Part shown: piece by piece, positions 6,204-13,314 of the stretch
Numbering within the stretch: position 1 is the first letter of the stretch
How the letters are laid out: the number at the start of each line of letters is the position of its first letter
Position numbers and translations under genes: made by a program
Notes under the pieces: model-generated
Told to the model about the DNA's origin: nothing
The model's database searches: none
What the model saw: only the letters and a program-made list of their open reading frames with translations
Assembly (NCBI GenBank): GCA_947311455.1
Contig: CAMZKY010000220.1
Span: 1 to 18,235 of the forward strand
Source of the DNA: an uncultured Marinosulfonomonas sp.
Lineage (GTDB): Bacteria; Pseudomonadota; Alphaproteobacteria; Rhodobacterales; Rhodobacteraceae
Reading direction: 5' to 3'
DNA: 18,235 bases

Positions 6204-6994
6204 TGAGCGTTTTAATCGTTATACCGGCCCGTATGGCCTCGACCCGATATCCGGGCAAACCTTTGGTGCCGCTAAAAGGGCCGGATGGCATTTCGAAAAC
6301 CCTGATCCATCGCACATGGGAGGCCGCAATGGCTGCCAAGGGCGTGGATCGCGTGGTCGTGGCCACAGATGATGCCAAAATTTCGAATGTGGCGCAAAAC
6401 TTTGGTGCCGAAGTGGTGATGACCTCAAAAAATTGTGCAAACGGAACGGAACGGTGTGCCGAAGCTTTGGTTAGCTTGAAGGAAGAGTTTGAAATTATTG
6501 TAAACGTGCAGGGGGATGCGCCCCTTACACCGCCTTGGTTTATCGAAAACCTGATTGACGGGTTAAAAGCCAATCCATTGGCCGAGGTGGCGACACCCGT
6601 ATTGCGCTGTGATGGCAAAGCGTTGAATGGATTTTTAGAAGATCGCAAAAATGGCCGTGTTGGCGGCACAACCGTGGTGTTTGGCCAAAACAAACACGCG
6701 CTCTATTTCTCAAAAGAGGTGATTCCGCATGTCAACGGCCCTGTTGCGCCCGATGCTACAACATCGGTTTTTCACCACGTCGGAATCTATGCCTATCGGC
6801 CGTCATCCCTGATGGCGTATCCGCATTGGTCAGCCGGTGTGTGTGAAATGTTAGAAGGGTTAGAGCAACTGCGATTTCTGGAACATGACAGGCCGATTCT
6901 ATGTGTTGAGGTGGATGCGCAAGGGCAAGAATTCTGGGAATTGAACAATCCAGAAGATGTGGCGCGAATTGAGGCGATGCTGCTTAAGAACTGA
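6203..6994 (+). CDS. kdsB: CMP-Kdo synthetase-like cytidylyltransferase (KdsB family, variant active site)
   Basis: KdsB enzymes activate Kdo or a related 2-keto-3-deoxy sugar with CTP. The 263-residue protein shows the N-terminal nucleotide loop IPARMASTRYPGKPL, the GTER motif, NVQGD with D105, LYFSKEVIPH, and HVGIYAYR. Two positions differ from textbook KdsB. NVQGDEP reads NVQGDAP (A106). The near-C-terminal VDTPEDL, whose Asp helps bind Mg2+, reads LNNPEDV (N248). The segment before EQLR is also altered (CEMLEGLEQLR). It is therefore a diverged member, perhaps using another keto-sugar or with altered metal binding. It is coupled to cysQ by a 1-nt overlap, away from any LPS-Kdo genes, which suggests a capsule or EPS role. 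Confidence 0.8.
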   Translation: MSVLIVIPARMASTRYPGKPLVPLKGPDGISKTLIHRTWEAAMAAKGVDRVVVATDDAKISNVAQNFGAEVVMTSKNCANGTERCAEALVSLKEEFEIIVNVQGDAPLTPPWFIENLIDGLKANPLAEVATPVLRCDGKALNGFLEDRKNGRVGGTTVVFGQNKHALYFSKEVIPHVNGPVAPDATTSVFHHVGIYAYRPSSLMAYPHWSAGVCEMLEGLEQLRFLEHDRPILCVEVDAQGQEFWELNNPEDVARIEAMLLKN

Positions 6995-7231
6995 CACTGA
7001 TATGATATAGCGGGGCGTTTTTGCTGAATATTCCCCGCAAACCTGCTTTGAACCCTTTGATTTACTATGCTAGGAATGGCTTGTATACTTGCTCGAAAGC
7101 GTGTTTTAAGCGGCGTCGCCAAAAAATGAGCGATTTGCGTCACATTGTTGTCTTAGTCTTGTAAGATAACGAATCGGAACAAAATACGAGTGGGCATCCC
7201 AGAAATGGGAGAAGTAAAAAAGAGTATCAAG
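6995..7231. other. Noncoding gap before galU with a GC hairpin
   Basis: About 237 bp with no convincing gene. GCGGGG (7010-7015) and CCCCGC (7033-7038) form a 6-bp stem with a 17-nt loop shortly after the kdsB-like stop, possibly ending that transcript, but no T-run follows. The rest is AT-rich near 7040-7190 and presumably holds the galU promoter; no -35/-10 pair stands out. Confidence 0.4.
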
Positions 7232-8125
7232 ATGAAGAAAAGAGTAACAAAAGCCGTCTTCCCTGTTGCAGGTATGGGAACCCGTTTTCTACCGGCAACT
7301 AAATCTGTTCCGAAAGAAATCATGACATTGGTTGATCGTCCGTTGATCCAATATGCGATTGACGAAGCGCGCGCGGCTGGAATTAAAGAATTCATTTTTG
7401 TTACATCGCGCGGCAAAGGCGCTTTGGAAGATTATTTTGACATTGCCCCCACGCTGGAAGCAAGCCTGCGCAAATCCGGTAAAACGGAATTGCTGGATGT
7501 ATTGAAAAGTACCAATATGGACAGTGGCGCGATTGCCTATATTCGCCAACACAAGGCGTTGGGCCTTGGCCATGCTGTGTGGTGCGCCCGCCGTTTGATC
7601 GGCAATGAACCCTTTGCCGTAATCTTGCCCGATGATGTTATCGCTGCGGAAAAACCATGTTTGCAACAGATGATCGAAGCCCACGCCGAAACCGGCGGTA
7701 GCATGGTTGCCGCGATGGAAGTGCCTCAAGACAAGGCGTCATCTTACGGTGTTCTGGATGTCAAAGAAGACATGGGCAGCATGGTTTCCGTTAAGGGCAT
7801 GGTCGAAAAACCCCCTGCCGGAACCGCCCCTTCAAACCTTGCGGTGATTGGCCGTTACATTCTATCGCCTAAAGTTTTGCAAAACCTTAGCAAGATCAAA
7901 CAAGGTGCCGGTGGCGAAATTCAGTTAACTGATGCGATTGCGTTGGAAATGGAACAAGGCCGCGATGTGTTTGGCTATCGCTTCCGCGGGCAGCGTTTTG
8001 ATTGCGGATCCAAAGCGGGCTTCTTGCAAGCGACTGTTTCGTTTGGCCTGTCGCGCCCGGATTTACGTGATGAATTTGCTGATTTCCTTGGTGCAATCGT
8101 GCCACAACAACAGGCTGCACAATAA
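7232..8125 (+). CDS. galU: UTP-glucose-1-phosphate uridylyltransferase
   Basis: GalU makes UDP-glucose from UTP and glucose-1-phosphate in the cytosol, the entry point for glucosyl and galactosyl units. Starting at ATG 7232 the protein has 297 residues, the usual length. It shows the nucleotide loop GMGTRFLPATK (14-24), SVPKEI, the central LGLGHAVWCA segment, the VMVEKP-like MVEKPP, and a late FRGQRFDCGSKAGFLQA, all characteristic of bacterial GalU. The frame extends upstream to GTG 7190, but those 14 residues are not family-like and have no Shine-Dalgarno. The SD of the chosen start is weak (AAGAG), with GGGAGAAG about 17 nt upstream. galE follows after 26 nt, so the two are probably co-transcribed. 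Confidence 0.94.
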   Translation: MKKRVTKAVFPVAGMGTRFLPATKSVPKEIMTLVDRPLIQYAIDEARAAGIKEFIFVTSRGKGALEDYFDIAPTLEASLRKSGKTELLDVLKSTNMDSGAIAYIRQHKALGLGHAVWCARRLIGNEPFAVILPDDVIAAEKPCLQQMIEAHAETGGSMVAAMEVPQDKASSYGVLDVKEDMGSMVSVKGMVEKPPAGTAPSNLAVIGRYILSPKVLQNLSKIKQGAGGEIQLTDAIALEMEQGRDVFGYRFRGQRFDCGSKAGFLQATVSFGLSRPDLRDEFADFLGAIVPQQQAAQ

Positions 8126-8151
8126 TCGGCCTTTACTAAGAAAGAACAGCT

Positions 8152-9135
8152 TTGACAAATGTGTTGGTGACGGGTGGGGCTGGCTATATCGGCTCACACG
8201 CATGTAAAGCGTTAAAGCAGGCGGGCTATACGCCTGTTACTTTTGACAACTTGATAACAGGCTGGAAAGACGCGGTGAAATTTGGTCCGTTTGAACGGGG
8301 TGATCTATTGGATCGCGCCCGCGTGAACGAGGTGTTCGCCAAATACAAACCCACCGCTGTGATGCATTTTGCCGCCCTTTCCCAAGTGGGGGAAAGCATG
8401 CAAATCCCCGGGAAATACTGGCGCAATAATGTATTTGGTTCGCTTGAATTGATTGATGCCGCTGTCGAATTCGGAGTGAAAAACTTTGTGTTTTCATCCA
8501 CTTGCGCCACATATGGTGATCAGGACAATGTTGTTCTTGATGAAAATTCCGTGCAACTGCCGATCAATTCTTACGGTGCATCCAAACGCGCGATTGAGGA
8601 TATTTTAGCCAATTATTCCGAAAGCAACGGCCTAAACCACGTGATCTTTCGTTATTTCAATGTGGCAGGTGGTGATCCGGATGGTGAAGTGGGCGAATTC
8701 CACCAGCCCGAAACCCATCTGGTGCCGCTTATTCTGGATGCGATTGACGGCAAGCGCGACGCGCTGACAATATTTGGCACCGATTACGAAACGCCCGACG
8801 GCACCTGCATTCGTGATTATGTGCATGTGTGTGATTTGGTGGATGCACATGTTCTGGGCCTGAAATGGCTTGAGGATGGCAAAGGTGATCGTGTGTTTAA
8901 TCTGGGCACGGGCAAAGGATTTTCAGTGCGCGAAGTTATGGATGCCGCCGCTTATGTGACCAACCGTGTTGTGCCGCAAATCGAAGGCGAGCGCCGCGCA
9001 GGGGATTGCACAAAGCTGGTATCAGGAAGTGTGCGCGCCGAAACCGAATTGGGCTGGAAACCAAACCGTTCAAACCTTGAAACCATGATAAAAGATGCGT
9101 GGCGCTGGCACCAAAACGGGCACTTTGAAAAATAG
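8152..9135 (+). CDS. galE: UDP-glucose 4-epimerase
   Basis: GalE interconverts UDP-glucose and UDP-galactose with tightly bound NAD. The 327-residue protein begins at a TTG codon (8152), which places the Rossmann motif GGAGYIGSH at residues 8-16, exactly where the family has it; no in-frame ATG would do so. The catalytic Thr/Ser position is T117 in SSTCATYG, and the Tyr-x3-Lys pair is Y141/K145 in YGASK. The late RDYVHVCDLVDAH segment is also a GalE hallmark. It directly follows galU, giving a local supply of UDP-Glc and UDP-Gal for the downstream glycosyltransferases. The TTG start may lower translation. Confidence 0.94.
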   Translation: MTNVLVTGGAGYIGSHACKALKQAGYTPVTFDNLITGWKDAVKFGPFERGDLLDRARVNEVFAKYKPTAVMHFAALSQVGESMQIPGKYWRNNVFGSLELIDAAVEFGVKNFVFSSTCATYGDQDNVVLDENSVQLPINSYGASKRAIEDILANYSESNGLNHVIFRYFNVAGGDPDGEVGEFHQPETHLVPLILDAIDGKRDALTIFGTDYETPDGTCIRDYVHVCDLVDAHVLGLKWLEDGKGDRVFNLGTGKGFSVREVMDAAAYVTNRVVPQIEGERRAGDCTKLVSGSVRAETELGWKPNRSNLETMIKDAWRWHQNGHFEK

Positions 9136-9176
9136 CGTGATCGGGTTATACGTTTACGACGTTTAGGGGTAAATGT

Positions 9177-10190
9177 ATGATGGGCCGTTATTTTACTGCA
9201 TATGCAATGCGTTTGAAACGCCGCAGATTGTTGTATCGCGCTTTGCGAGCGCGCCATAAATTAACCAACCTATCCGATAATACCGCACAGATTTCTCCAA
9301 ATGACATCCTTGGATTTACCACGCTGCGCAATGAAATCACGCGCTTGCCGTATTTTCTGGAGTATTACCGCACTAAAGGTGTGGCACATTTCTTTGTTGT
9401 TGATAATGACAGCAATGATGGATCGCGTGACTATCTGTTGGCACAGCCTGATGTTTCTGTTTGGGGTACTGACGCCAGTTATAAACAATCGCGGTTTGGT
9501 GTGGATTGGCTGACTTGGTTGCAGATTAGATATGGTCACGGGCACTGGTGTTTGACCGTGGATAGCGATGAAATCCTAATCTATCCAAACTGTGACACAC
9601 GAGCTTTGCCCGATTTAACCGCGTCCTTGGATGCCCAACGCATCGAGGCCTTTGGCGCTTTGATGCTGGATATGTATCCCAAAGGGCGACTTCAGGATCA
9701 ATCGTATCACCCTGGCCAAGACCCGTTCGAGATTCTGAACTGGTTTGATGTAGATGACTATTTAGGGAAAATGGAAAATCGTGGCTATTACCAATCGGTG
9801 CAGGGCGGTGTGCGTGGGCGGGTATTCTTCCCCGATGCGGCCAGCCATGCGCCACATTTAAACAAAATCCCGTTGATCAAATGGAATCGCCGCTTTGCTT
9901 ATGTTAGTTCCACCCATGCGGTGCTGCCCAAACGGCTGAATCAGGTATTTGATCCAGGGAATTCTCAAATGACGGGCGTTTTATTGCACAGTAAATTCCT
10001 ACCGGATATCATTGAGAAATCCCAAGAGGAGCTGGAGCGTGGCGAGCATTTTACCTATACGGATCGTTATGATGACTATTATTCAGGTTTGATTGACAAT
10101 CCTGATCTGTGGGAAGAAAGCTCGGTTCGTTATACGGGTTGGAAACAGCTTGTTAGCCTAGGTATCATGCGGGATACCACACAGAAATAA
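9177..10190 (+). CDS. GT2-type glycosyltransferase (Glyco_tranf_2_4-like), paralogue A
   Basis: This is a 337-residue cytosolic or membrane-peripheral GT-A fold enzyme. An Arg-rich N-terminus (about 1-35) is followed by the donor-binding core: FTTLRNE, VVDNDSNDGSRDYL, and the metal-binding acid motif D129-S-D131 in LTVDSDE. A family pattern MLDMYPKG and an acceptor-side region (KWNRRFAYVSSTHA) follow. There is no membrane segment. AGGGG (9165-9169) lies 7 nt before ATG 9177. The gene 10587-11597 is a clear paralogue, similar along its whole length. It probably adds a sugar, perhaps from the UDP-Glc/Gal made by GalU/GalE, during glycan synthesis; donor and acceptor are unknown. Confidence 0.85.
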   Translation: MMGRYFTAYAMRLKRRRLLYRALRARHKLTNLSDNTAQISPNDILGFTTLRNEITRLPYFLEYYRTKGVAHFFVVDNDSNDGSRDYLLAQPDVSVWGTDASYKQSRFGVDWLTWLQIRYGHGHWCLTVDSDEILIYPNCDTRALPDLTASLDAQRIEAFGALMLDMYPKGRLQDQSYHPGQDPFEILNWFDVDDYLGKMENRGYYQSVQGGVRGRVFFPDAASHAPHLNKIPLIKWNRRFAYVSSTHAVLPKRLNQVFDPGNSQMTGVLLHSKFLPDIIEKSQEELERGEHFTYTDRYDDYYSGLIDNPDLWEESSVRYTGWKQLVSLGIMRDTTQK

Positions 10191-10231
10191 TCTGACAAAT
10201 AAGCGCTGTATCCCGGGCTTTTCGCCGACAA

Positions 10232-10247
10232 GTTATTGATCAATAAC
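10232..10247. promoter_or_regulatory. Perfect 16-bp palindrome
   Basis: GTTATTGATCAATAAC equals its own reverse complement. It ends at the base before the ATTCCGGAAT dyad begins, so two symmetric elements are stacked without a gap. It is a likely binding site for a dimeric regulator. It resembles an FNR half-site pair only superficially, because the required 4-bp spacer is missing. Confidence 0.6.
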
Positions 10248-10275
10248 GAATCTAATATTCCGGAATCGTAGATTC
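10248..10275. promoter_or_regulatory. Shared palindromic element, copy 2 (28-bp nested dyad)
   Basis: GAATCTA (10248-10254) and TAGATTC (10269-10275) are perfect inverted arms around the perfect inner palindrome ATTCCGGAAT (10257-10266), leaving only two 2-bp spacers unmatched. The GAATC-N4-ATTCCGGAAT-N-GTAG frame is the same as at 4089-4112. It lies about 310 bp upstream of the second GT2 gene. It could be an operator, or as RNA a small hairpin. The regulator is unknown. Confidence 0.6.
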
Positions 10276-10510
10276 TATAAAATACCCGAAACAGCAATGA
10301 AACCACGGCAAATTTGGTATCCACCCAAATCAATGGTGAAACTTGAAAACCATAGCTGGCTAGATATTTTCGCGAAATGAAACTTGGTTATTTACCCCTG
10401 CAAATCACACACGTAACACTGGCTTCAAAGACAGATCGTGTGGAAGAAACGCTCAAAAGGATACGTATGCGGAATTTCAACGGGGTTCCCCGCCGCAACA
10501 CTCTAGATTC

Positions 10511-10541
10511 TTGTATATTTCAACCCCACATTAAATATAGT
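10511..10541 (+). promoter_or_regulatory. Weak candidate promoter for the second GT2 gene
   Basis: TATAGT (10536-10541) matches 5 of 6 bases of a -10 box, with TTGTAT (10511-10516) upstream at a long 19-bp spacing. It lies 45 bp before the start codon. Support is weak. Confidence 0.25.
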
Positions 10542-10586
10542 GTAGTAAGAAGCACGCACAAATGCGCGTAACAAGGGCAACAGTAA

Positions 10587-11597
10587 ATGGGTTTTTCGCA
10601 AACATACCGTAGACGGCTGGCGCGCAAGCGTTGGCGCATACGTGCGTTTCGTAAGCGTCGTGAATTGAAACCAGTTGCCAACCGCACAAAACATATCAAG
10701 CGCGATGATATCATTATCTTTTCTACACTGCGCAATGAACGCGTGCGTCTTAGCTATTTTTTGAAATACTATCGCGAATTAGGTGTCGATCATTTCGTTT
10801 TTGTTGATAACGACAGCGACGACGGGTCACGTGAATTTCTGGCTGAGCAGCCGGATGTTTCGATCTGGACGACAACGCACAGTTACAAAAAATCACGCTT
10901 TGGGGTGGATTGGTTAAATTGGCTTCAATCGAAATACGGACACAATCACTGGACACTCACAGTTGATGTGGATGAGTTTTTTGTTTTCCCATTCAGCGAT
11001 ACGCGATCACTGCGTGCACTTACGGATTGGCTGGATGCGTCGGAAATCCGGTCGTTTAGCGCGATGCTGTTGGATATGTATCCCAAGGGCAAATTAAACG
11101 ATCAACCGTATCGTTCCGGCCAAAACCCGTTTGAAATTGCATCATGGTTTGATTCAGGAAACTATGTCATTCGCAAAAACGATTTTTTCGGCAATCTGTG
11201 GATTCAGGGCGGGCCACGGGCGCGGATGTTTTTCTTGGATAGTCCGGATAGTGCGCCTGCAATGAACAAAATACCATTGGTAAAGTGGAACCGCAAATAC
11301 GTTTATACCAGTTCAACACACGCACTTTTGCCCCGCTCTTTGAATGTGGTTTATGATGAATGGGGCGGAGAGTTTGCATCTGGTTGCCTGCTACACGCAA
11401 AATTCCTGGATACATTCGGGGCCAAGGCCGCCGAGGAGCTGAAGCGCGGTCAGCACTATGCAAATAGCAAAGAATACAAAGCCTATCATGATGCCCTGAA
11501 AGACGAACCCGAGATGTGGTGCAAATGGTCGGAGAAATATATCAATTGGCGCCAGCTTGAAATTCTGGGCCTGATTTCAAAGGGCAACTGGGCATGA
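10587..11597 (+). CDS. GT2-type glycosyltransferase (Glyco_tranf_2_4-like), paralogue B
   Basis: The 336-residue paralogue of the protein at 9177-10190 has the same order of motifs: Arg/Lys-rich N-terminus (about 1-36), FSTLRNE, FVDNDSDDGSREFL, the acid motif D127-V-D129 in LTVDVDE, then MLDMYPKG and KWNRKYVYTSSTHA. By eye, well over half of the residues in the first 130 positions of the core are identical to paralogue A, while the N-terminal tail and the stretch around residues 185-220 differ. Duplication followed by a change of acceptor or donor is likely. AAGGG (10573-10577) precedes the ATG. The GT14 gene follows after 10 nt, so from here on the GT and sulfotransferase genes form one tight operon. 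Confidence 0.85.
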   Translation: MGFSQTYRRRLARKRWRIRAFRKRRELKPVANRTKHIKRDDIIIFSTLRNERVRLSYFLKYYRELGVDHFVFVDNDSDDGSREFLAEQPDVSIWTTTHSYKKSRFGVDWLNWLQSKYGHNHWTLTVDVDEFFVFPFSDTRSLRALTDWLDASEIRSFSAMLLDMYPKGKLNDQPYRSGQNPFEIASWFDSGNYVIRKNDFFGNLWIQGGPRARMFFLDSPDSAPAMNKIPLVKWNRKYVYTSSTHALLPRSLNVVYDEWGGEFASGCLLHAKFLDTFGAKAAEELKRGQHYANSKEYKAYHDALKDEPEMWCKWSEKYINWRQLEILGLISKGNWA

Positions 11598-11607
11598 GGG
11601 GGCTGAT

Positions 11608-13308
11608 ATGACTGTTGGCGTCGTGATGCTGGTGCATAATGCCTTTGAACGGGCCGAACAGGTGGCACGCCATTGGGCGGCTGGCGGGGCCGATATTGTG
11701 ATTCATGTGGATCAACGTGTCAAAGCCAAAGCGTTTAAAGCCTTTGAAAGGGCCTTGTCCGATGTGCCGAATCTGCGGTTTAGCAAACGTCACAGTTGCG
11801 AGTGGGGAACCTGGTCTTTGGTTGAAGCCTCGCAAACCGCGTCCGAGTTACTGTTAAAAACCTTTCCTAAAGTGCGTCATGTTTATTTGGCGTCTGGATC
11901 ATGCCTGCCGTTACGCCCTGTGCAGGAGCTGATTGATTATCTGGCAGCGCGCCCGAATGTGGATTTCATCGAATCTGCCACAACAGAAGATGTGCCATGG
12001 GCTGTGGGTGGATTGGATCGGGAGCGGTTTACGTTACGGTTTCCGTTTTCATGGCGTAAACACCGGATATTATTTGATGGGTATGTAAATCTACAGCGTC
12101 GTCTAAAAGTGAAACGCAAGGTGCCTAAAGGGTTGGTGCCGCATTTGGGTTCGCAGTGGTGGTGTCTGACGCGCAAAACGTTATCAACCATATTGGAAGA
12201 CCCGGACCGCAAAGAATTTGAAACCTATTTCAAACGGGTCTGGATTCCTGATGAAGCTTATTACCAAACCCTTGTGCGGTATTATTCATCGACGATCGAA
12301 AGCCGGTCTTTGACCCTTTCGAAGTTTGATTTTCAGGGTAAGCCGCACACGTTTTATGATGACCATCTGCAACTATTGCGAAGATCAGATTGTTTTGTGG
12401 CCCGAAAAATATGGCCACACGCAAATCGTTTGTATGATGCATTTTTAACGGATGCCGCAGGCGCTATGAAAAGGGCCGAACCGAACCCGGGAAAGATTGA
12501 TCGTGTGTTCACCAAAGCGCTTGACCGGCGTATCAATGGGCGGGCAGGCCTATTTATGCAAAGTCGGTATCCACGCGATGGCTGGGAAAAGGGGATGTCT
12601 TCGGCACCTTATTCAGTTTTCCAAGGCTATGCGGAACTGTTTGAAGATTTCGCACCATGGCTATCAAAAGTGACGGGGGCCAAGGTGCATGGCCACCTGT
12701 TTTCGCCAGATCGCGTTGAATATGTGGATGGGCAAACTTCGTATCACGGTGGATTAACAGATTCGACAGCCCTGCGGGATGCAAACGCACAATCGTTTTT
12801 AACAAACCTGATCTGGAACGCGCGCGGTGAACGGCAGTGTTTTCAATTCGGCCCTAATGATAATCAAGATATCAACTGGTTTATTGCAAAAGACCCGAAC
12901 GCAAGCATTTCGGTTATAACCGGAGCATGGGCTGTCCCGTTGTTCCATTCAAACCTGAATTTCTCGGTGATCCGCAAAATGGCCGCCAAATTGCAACAAG
13001 TTGAAAGCAATTATATTGATATTCTGAAATCGCCTTATGCGAAGGGGAAAATACGCATCACGTCGATCGCCGAGTTTGTCGAGGCCCCGATGAATCCATT
13101 GCAGCTGATTGTCGATGAGATTGGGCCTCATAAGCTTACGCGTATCACCGAGGCCCCCAAGCTTGTTGATCTAACCGGATTTGGGCAATTTCTGCAAAAT
13201 TTGAAAAATCAGGGCATGCATCCGCATCTAATGGGTGATTTTCCGATGTCCGATACCGTGCAGAAAAATACGCGCATCGTCCGCAAGCCGTATTTGGTTA
13301 AGAAATAG
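11608..13308 (+). CDS. GT14 (Core-2/I-branching-like) glycosyltransferase with long C-terminal domain
   Basis: The N-terminal part (about residues 1-260) follows the beta-1,6-N-acetylglucosaminyltransferase/xylosyltransferase pattern of GT14: VVMLVHNAF, IHVDQRV, EWGTWSLVEA (W66), LASGSCLPL (95-102), GSQWWCLTR, and the catalytic-type WIPDEAYYQTLV (D215, E216). The 566-residue length is about twice the domain. The remaining 300 residues (about 270-566) are soluble, without membrane segments or a motif I can assign; similar extensions are typical of Rhodobacterales GT14 proteins. The enzyme probably adds a beta-1,6 branch in the cytosol, but donor and linkage are inferred from the family. A G-rich SD (GAGGGGG) overlaps the upstream stop codon, and the sulfotransferase gene follows after 6 nt. 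Confidence 0.85.
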   Translation: MTVGVVMLVHNAFERAEQVARHWAAGGADIVIHVDQRVKAKAFKAFERALSDVPNLRFSKRHSCEWGTWSLVEASQTASELLLKTFPKVRHVYLASGSCLPLRPVQELIDYLAARPNVDFIESATTEDVPWAVGGLDRERFTLRFPFSWRKHRILFDGYVNLQRRLKVKRKVPKGLVPHLGSQWWCLTRKTLSTILEDPDRKEFETYFKRVWIPDEAYYQTLVRYYSSTIESRSLTLSKFDFQGKPHTFYDDHLQLLRRSDCFVARKIWPHANRLYDAFLTDAAGAMKRAEPNPGKIDRVFTKALDRRINGRAGLFMQSRYPRDGWEKGMSSAPYSVFQGYAELFEDFAPWLSKVTGAKVHGHLFSPDRVEYVDGQTSYHGGLTDSTALRDANAQSFLTNLIWNARGERQCFQFGPNDNQDINWFIAKDPNASISVITGAWAVPLFHSNLNFSVIRKMAAKLQQVESNYIDILKSPYAKGKIRITSIAEFVEAPMNPLQLIVDEIGPHKLTRITEAPKLVDLTGFGQFLQNLKNQGMHPHLMGDFPMSDTVQKNTRIVRKPYLVKK

Positions 13309-13314
13309 AATATC

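Larger units (their letters stand above)
10191..10586. other. 396-bp AT-richer gap between the duplicated GT2 genes with stacked palindromes
   Basis: No convincing gene; a 64-codon frame at 10377-10571 has no Shine-Dalgarno and no recognisable product. The left part holds a perfect 16-bp palindrome directly followed by a 28-bp dyad. The right part has a short CGGGG-tt-CCCCG hairpin (10481-10492) and a weak candidate promoter near 10511-10541. It is the longest noncoding stretch inside the polysaccharide locus and probably holds the control region for the second half of the locus. Confidence 0.55.

Noticed and set aside
6163..6693. 176-codon minus-strand frame
   Set aside because: It lies antisense inside the well-supported KdsB-like gene and has no family resemblance; a shadow frame.
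7190..7231. GTG 7190 as galU start
   Set aside because: No Shine-Dalgarno, and the extra 14 residues are not GalU-like; ATG 7232 gives the usual 297-residue protein.
9381..9398. Sigma-54 -24/-12-like match (TGGCAC then TTTGTT), and similar ones near 3697 and 11661
   Set aside because: All are inside coding regions and none has the GG/GC elements at the right spacing.
10232..10247. FNR/Anr box in the 16-bp palindrome
   Set aside because: FNR sites need TTGAT-N4-ATCAA; here the half-sites would overlap (TTGATCAA), so the match is superficial.
10377..10571. 64-codon frame between the GT2 genes
   Set aside because: No Shine-Dalgarno, no recognisable product, and irregular composition; most likely chance.
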